Shown one piece after another: positions 60,506-64,000 of a stretch of DNA of 64,000 nucleotides. Position 1 is the stretch's first letter; each line of letters begins with the position of its first letter. This DNA is from Opitutaceae bacterium (lineage in GTDB: Bacteria > Verrucomicrobiota > Verrucomicrobiia > Opitutales > Opitutaceae): contig JAIXWF010000011.1 of the NCBI GenBank assembly GCA_027482185.1, forward strand, positions 124,001-188,000, given 5' to 3'. The notes under the pieces were generated by a model. The model was not told the DNA's origin, did no database searches, and was given only the letters and a program-made list of their open reading frames with translations. The position numbers were made by a program, and so were the translations under genes.

Positions 60506-61165
60506 ATGCCTTCACTCCCACCTGTCCAGATCCCCTCCTCCCTTGCGGTCGCCTTGCGCCGCTCGGTCCGTTACGCCGGCCTCGCCGCCGCCGCCGTTTG
60601 CCTCGCCGCCGTCCCCGCCCGCGCCCTCGGCATCGGCTTCGAGCTCAAGCTCTCCGGCAACGCCAACGTGCCCACGATCCGGCTCACCAACACCTCCGAC
60701 GTCGACCAAATCACGGCGTTCAACTTCACGATCGGCGACACGGCGAAGAACTTCGACGTGGTCTTCAGCTACACGAATCCGCTTGGCGGCACGCACACGC
60801 TGCTCGCGCCGGACGTCGGCGACAACGGCATCCGTTCCGACAACATCGGCCTCACCTTCACGGGCTTCGATGCCGGGGAATTCACGCAATGGACGGTTGA
60901 TGTGGACCGCGACAGCTCGCCGTTCAACACGGTCGAAAACTACCGCACCGTCTTCTTCAACAACGGCGGCCTGCTCAACTCCGTCGCCACCGTGACCTTT
61001 GCCTCGGGCCACAGTCTGGCGCTGACCCTGCCGGACGGTTCCCTCTCGGACACGGTGTACACGTTCACCGCCGCGACCAACGTTCCGGACACCGGCAGCA
61101 CGGCCTGGCTGGCGCTCGCCACGCTCGGCGTGTTTGCCGCGGTACAAAGCCGCCGTCGCAGCTGA
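60506..61165 (+). CDS. VPDSG-CTERM sorted secreted protein
   Basis: A 219-residue exported protein. A long signal peptide (about 18-41) is followed by a beta-sandwich-like body (FELKLSGNANVPTIRLTN, ITAFNFTIGDTAKNFDVVFS) and a C-terminal sorting signal: VPDTGSTAWLALATLG, hydrophobic stretch and RRRS. VPDSG-CTERM is a verrucomicrobial variant of PEP-CTERM handled by its own exosortase. It is likely a surface or matrix component; no enzyme motif is seen. ATG 60506 is chosen as the nearest in-frame start to the signal peptide. Confidence 0.85.
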   Translation: MPSLPPVQIPSSLAVALRRSVRYAGLAAAAVCLAAVPARALGIGFELKLSGNANVPTIRLTNTSDVDQITAFNFTIGDTAKNFDVVFSYTNPLGGTHTLLAPDVGDNGIRSDNIGLTFTGFDAGEFTQWTVDVDRDSSPFNTVENYRTVFFNNGGLLNSVATVTFASGHSLALTLPDGSLSDTVYTFTAATNVPDTGSTAWLALATLGVFAAVQSRRRS

Positions 61166-61315
61166 AGGCCGAAAGGCGAACGTTGAAAGTTCGGGAATCC
61201 GATCCGCGGCGCGCGGGACCATGGCGGTTCCGTGCGCCGCGTTCGTTCCAACGCATCCGCCGCGCGCGGCCGGATTGGTTCCACGGCATCCGCCGGACTC
61301 GGCTGGATCTATGCA

Positions 61316-61440
61316 GTTGAGGGTTGAACGTTGAGAGTTGAGAGATCGATCGACCGAGCCCCGGAAAACGCCGCCGAAGCCGGCAACCGGACGAACCGAA
61401 CGGTTTGGCTCCCAACTCCCAGCCCAGCTCTCCCCACTGC
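61316..61440. repeat. Inverted GTTGAGAG-type repeat with conserved core (copy 2)
   Basis: The left arm (61316-61344) has GTTGAGGG/GTTGAACG/GTTGAGAG units, and the right side carries weaker complements (CCCAACTCCCAGCCC). The core 61338-61387 matches 37776-37825 at 46 of 50 bases, including CGCCGCCGAAGCCGGCAAC. It lies between the VPDSG gene and the convergent third TonB receptor. Confidence 0.8.
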
Positions 61441-61451
61441 CTGGGTTCGCC

Positions 61452-64000
61452 TCAGAACTTCACCGTGTTCGTCCAGGTGTAGCTGCGCGGCTGCTGGTAG
61501 AACGTCGCGTTGATCGCGTTGAGGTTGTTGTAGCCCGTGGTCGCGTTGGGCACGAGGCGGATCTCGTAGCGGTTGAAGACGTTCGTGACGTTGAGCTGCG
61601 TGCTCCAGGTGTAGCGGCCGAACTTGCGGCTGTAGCCGAGCAGCGCGTTGAACTGCCGGATGTCCGGCGTGTACAGCAGCGTACGGCGCAGCGTCAGCGC
61701 GTTGGCCGCCGTCAGCAGCGTCGGGTAGTAATAGAACGCGCGGTTGCGCCAGCCGAGCGAGACGGTGCCGCCGACGCTCAGGCCCTTGAGCCACGAGTCG
61801 CCGCCGAAGGTGTAGTTGTTGGTGAACGTCGCGCTGCGTTCCGGATAGCCCGTCGTCTTGTCGCCGACGCGCGTGGCGACGATGGTGCCGGGCGTGACGA
61901 TGCCCGCGAGCGTGCGGTTCAGCTGCAGCTGGGAAATCGGCAAAAGCGAATTGCCGGTGAGAATGGGGCCGTTGGCATTGATCGCGGCGGCGTTGTTCGT
62001 GCCGGTGAGAATCTGCGCGGCGACGGAGCCGGGATTGATCCGGCCGGAGGTCAGATCGGGATTCGCGAAATAGAGGTTCGTCGCGCCGGGCGTGCTCAGC
62101 AGCGCGATCGTGAGCGGCACGGCATTCGCGGCCGTGGGCGCGACCACGGTGGCCTGGGCGGCGTTGGCGGCGGCGCCGTTGACGTAGACGACGGTGCCGT
62201 TGCGGTAGGTGACCTGGCCGGCGGCATTGGCGTGGAACTGGTCGTTGTAGACCTGCTCGTAGGCCTTGGCGGTGCCGATCTCGCCGTCGTTCACGGCGAA
62301 GCCGAAACGCAGCCGCCAATTGCGCGTCGGCGCGGCGGTGAGCCGGAGTTCGGCGCCCTTGGTCTCGCGGTCGATGCTCACGTACGAACCGCCGCCGCCG
62401 CCGTTGAGGCCGGCGGGATTGATCGCGGAGGCGATCGAGCCGTCGATCGAATAGAGGTCGCCGGCGGACTTGGTCTGGAAAAACGCGAGCGTGCCGCTGA
62501 CGGTGCCGCTACGGTTGTTGAGCTTCAGGCCGACCTCGCCGCCGCGGCCCTTGGCGCTCTGGGGCGGATCGCCGCGCGGATCGGAGCGGTTGGCGACGTA
62601 GGGCGGCTGCACCGAATCCGAAAAGTTGATATACGGGTGGAGCCAGCGGTTGACGTTGAGATCGACGCCGAAGTTGAAGTTCGCGCGGGAGGTGTCGGCG
62701 AGAAAACGGGCGCGCACGTTGTCGTAATGCTGGATGCGGTCCGAGAGGTAGTCGCCCTGGCGGACGCCGAGGAGCGTGTTGACGCGGCCGTCGAACCACT
62801 GGGTGTAGTTCACGGCGTAGAGCCCGCGGTTGATGATTTTGGTGAGGATGTAATTGCCGCTGGTGAACGGCGTGCCGAGGGGATTGCGGGCGGTGACGAG
62901 ATTGGGCTGCGGGGGATTCACGAGGGCGCGCACGTAGTTCACGCCGCCGATCACGAGGCGGTCGCGCGCGGGATTCTGGTCGCCGAAGGGATAAAGCTGC
63001 GGGCCGTCGTCGAGGGACCAACGCACCTGGTTGAGCGGCGTGCGGCCGGAGTTGGCGGAGGTGACGGTGGTGTTGGGCGCGACCACGGTGTTCCAATTGG
63101 CGTCGGCCTGGTAGAACCGGTACGCGATCTGGCCGAAGTCGGTGCGCACGAAATCGACGCCGAGCAGCGTCTGCGTCTTCGCCTTGCCGGCGAAGAAATC
63201 CTTCGTGACGAGCGCGGCGACGCGGCCGGCCTTGGTGCGGGCGGGCTGCCACGAATCCTGCGGCGTATTGCCGCCGGCCCAAGTGTCGGTCGTGTTGGCG
63301 CCGGAGCGCGGGGCGAAGAACGAGAAACCGGGATTGATGCGGCGGTCCGTGTAGGCGTCGTAGCCCGCCGCGACCTGTGTCGTGAGCCAGTCGCGCCACT
63401 TCGTCTCCACCGTGAGGCTGGAGTAGTCGTTGGTGACGGGCTCCTGGAACATCACGCCGGCGGCGAGGGAGTCGACGTTGTCCCAGTTGAGTTTGCCGCC
63501 GAGGATCGCGCCCGCGGGATAACGCGCGCCGGTGACGGGGTCGTTGGCCCCGGCCTGGCCGGTGGCGAGGAGGTAGCGGACGAGCCGGCCGTTGCGCGGA
63601 TCGCCCGTGGCGGTGAGCGTCGGCGACGAAGGCAGGAAGCGGTCGTTCATCGTCAGCGAACCGGACAGGCGCACCGTCGTCGGCACGGTGTTCTGGAAAA
63701 AGCGGAACGCGAACTGCGCGTACTGGCCGTTCGTGCGGCTGCCGATGTTGACGCGGCGGCTCGAAAGACTCTCGCGCAAGAAGGCGAACCGCGCCGCGAA
63801 CCACGAAGTGCCCACGCCGACATCGAGTTCGGCGCGCTTGGAGCCGACGTGGTCGATGCGGTAAATCGCCTCGCCCTTCAGCGACGCGAGCAGGCCGCGG
63901 CCGGCGTTGGAGAAACGCGCCTGCTTGGAGGTGACGTTGATCACGCCGCCGGCGCCGCCGCCGCCGTAGAGCAGCGCCTGCGGGCCGTTGATGACCTCGA
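61452..64000 (-). CDS. TonB-dependent receptor, N-terminus outside window
   Basis: The frame is open to the window edge; about 848 residues are visible. They begin in the plug at EVINGPQALLYGGGGAGGVIN, which is the plug-end motif (IxGPxxLLYGxGxxGGxIN), and continue with a barrel to a terminal Phe (YTWTNTVKF). Signal peptide and TonB box lie beyond 64000. The barrel has long loops rich in Asn, Thr and Gly. Its regulator and ligand cannot be judged from here. The conserved repeat core (copy 2) lies behind its stop. Confidence 0.92.
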   Translation of the reverse strand, partial: EVINGPQALLYGGGGAGGVINVTSKQARFSNAGRGLLASLKGEAIYRIDHVGSKRAELDVGVGTSWFAARFAFLRESLSSRRVNIGSRTNGQYAQFAFRFFQNTVPTTVRLSGSLTMNDRFLPSSPTLTATGDPRNGRLVRYLLATGQAGANDPVTGARYPAGAILGGKLNWDNVDSLAAGVMFQEPVTNDYSSLTVETKWRDWLTTQVAAGYDAYTDRRINPGFSFFAPRSGANTTDTWAGGNTPQDSWQPARTKAGRVAALVTKDFFAGKAKTQTLLGVDFVRTDFGQIAYRFYQADANWNTVVAPNTTVTSANSGRTPLNQVRWSLDDGPQLYPFGDQNPARDRLVIGGVNYVRALVNPPQPNLVTARNPLGTPFTSGNYILTKIINRGLYAVNYTQWFDGRVNTLLGVRQGDYLSDRIQHYDNVRARFLADTSRANFNFGVDLNVNRWLHPYINFSDSVQPPYVANRSDPRGDPPQSAKGRGGEVGLKLNNRSGTVSGTLAFFQTKSAGDLYSIDGSIASAINPAGLNGGGGGSYVSIDRETKGAELRLTAAPTRNWRLRFGFAVNDGEIGTAKAYEQVYNDQFHANAAGQVTYRNGTVVYVNGAAANAAQATVVAPTAANAVPLTIALLSTPGATNLYFANPDLTSGRINPGSVAAQILTGTNNAAAINANGPILTGNSLLPISQLQLNRTLAGIVTPGTIVATRVGDKTTGYPERSATFTNNYTFGGDSWLKGLSVGGTVSLGWRNRAFYYYPTLLTAANALTLRRTLLYTPDIRQFNALLGYSRKFGRYTWSTQLNVTNVFNRYEIRLVPNATTGYNNLNAINATFYQQPRSYTWTNTVKF

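Overview
The window is GC-rich and reads as a piece of chromosome from a Verrucomicrobiota bacterium, most likely of the Opitutaceae (inference from content; no 16S gene is present). The signs are a PVC-type secreted dehydrogenase fused to a cytochrome c, one VPDSG-type and one PEP-type C-terminal sorting signal, Tat-exported Gfo/Idh/MocA oxidoreductase, large TonB-dependent receptors whose mature N-termini carry an LSPFEV-like motif, and many secreted proteins of unknown function. Gene density is high, start codons are seldom preceded by a Shine-Dalgarno sequence, and I saw no rRNA, tRNA, insertion sequence, prophage or CRISPR array.

Layout. 1-5.8 kb: the end of a LysR regulator, an MFS exporter, a U32 'peptidase' of the RNA-hydroxylase type and an adenylate-kinase-like protein with a long C-terminal extension. 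5.9-10.8 kb: a leftward MacA/MacB-like export operon (adaptor, ATPase, two FtsX-type permeases). 11.3-21.2 kb: secreted and membrane proteins (Ig-like protein, BASS transporter, 1189-residue PVC dehydrogenase/cytochrome, serine beta-lactamase-like hydrolase, subtilase). 21.3-27.5 kb: a LacI regulator divergent from a TonB receptor and a lyase-like secreted protein. 27.5-35 kb: two coupled transglutaminase-like paralogues, a 77-residue membrane protein, a TIR-TolB-TPR protein and two secreted paralogues. 35-37.7 kb: a second TonB receptor with the same 18-bp operator as the LacI gene. 38-44.6 kb: an epimerase and a Thr-rich 36-repeat PEP-CTERM protein, divergent from a DPM1-like glycosyltransferase and a TMTC-like membrane glycosyltransferase. 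45-53 kb: PQQ-type sugar dehydrogenase, orphan dCACHE-HAMP sensor, phhB, uppS, cdsA, Gfo/Idh/MocA oxidoreductase. 53.2-60.3 kb: a leftward L-fucose catabolic cluster (ConA-like protein, AraC regulator, FucU, GH95 fucosidase, aldo/keto reductase, MFS transporter). 60.5-64 kb: a VPDSG protein and the 3' part of a third TonB receptor.

How they may work together. The receptors, GH95 enzyme, lyase-like protein and regulators suggest a polysaccharide degrader. The 38-44.6 kb block is the most novel unit: a polyprenyl-phosphate-sugar synthase, a TMTC-type transferase and a nucleotide-sugar enzyme sit around a giant Ser/Thr-rich sorted surface protein, which suggests a dedicated surface O-glycosylation system (inference). 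Intergenic regions carry a striking family of imperfect inverted repeats built from short GTTGAAA-, GTTGAGA-, GTTCGGAG- and AAAGGACC-type units, mostly 3' of genes; two of them share a 50-nt core at 46/50 identity.
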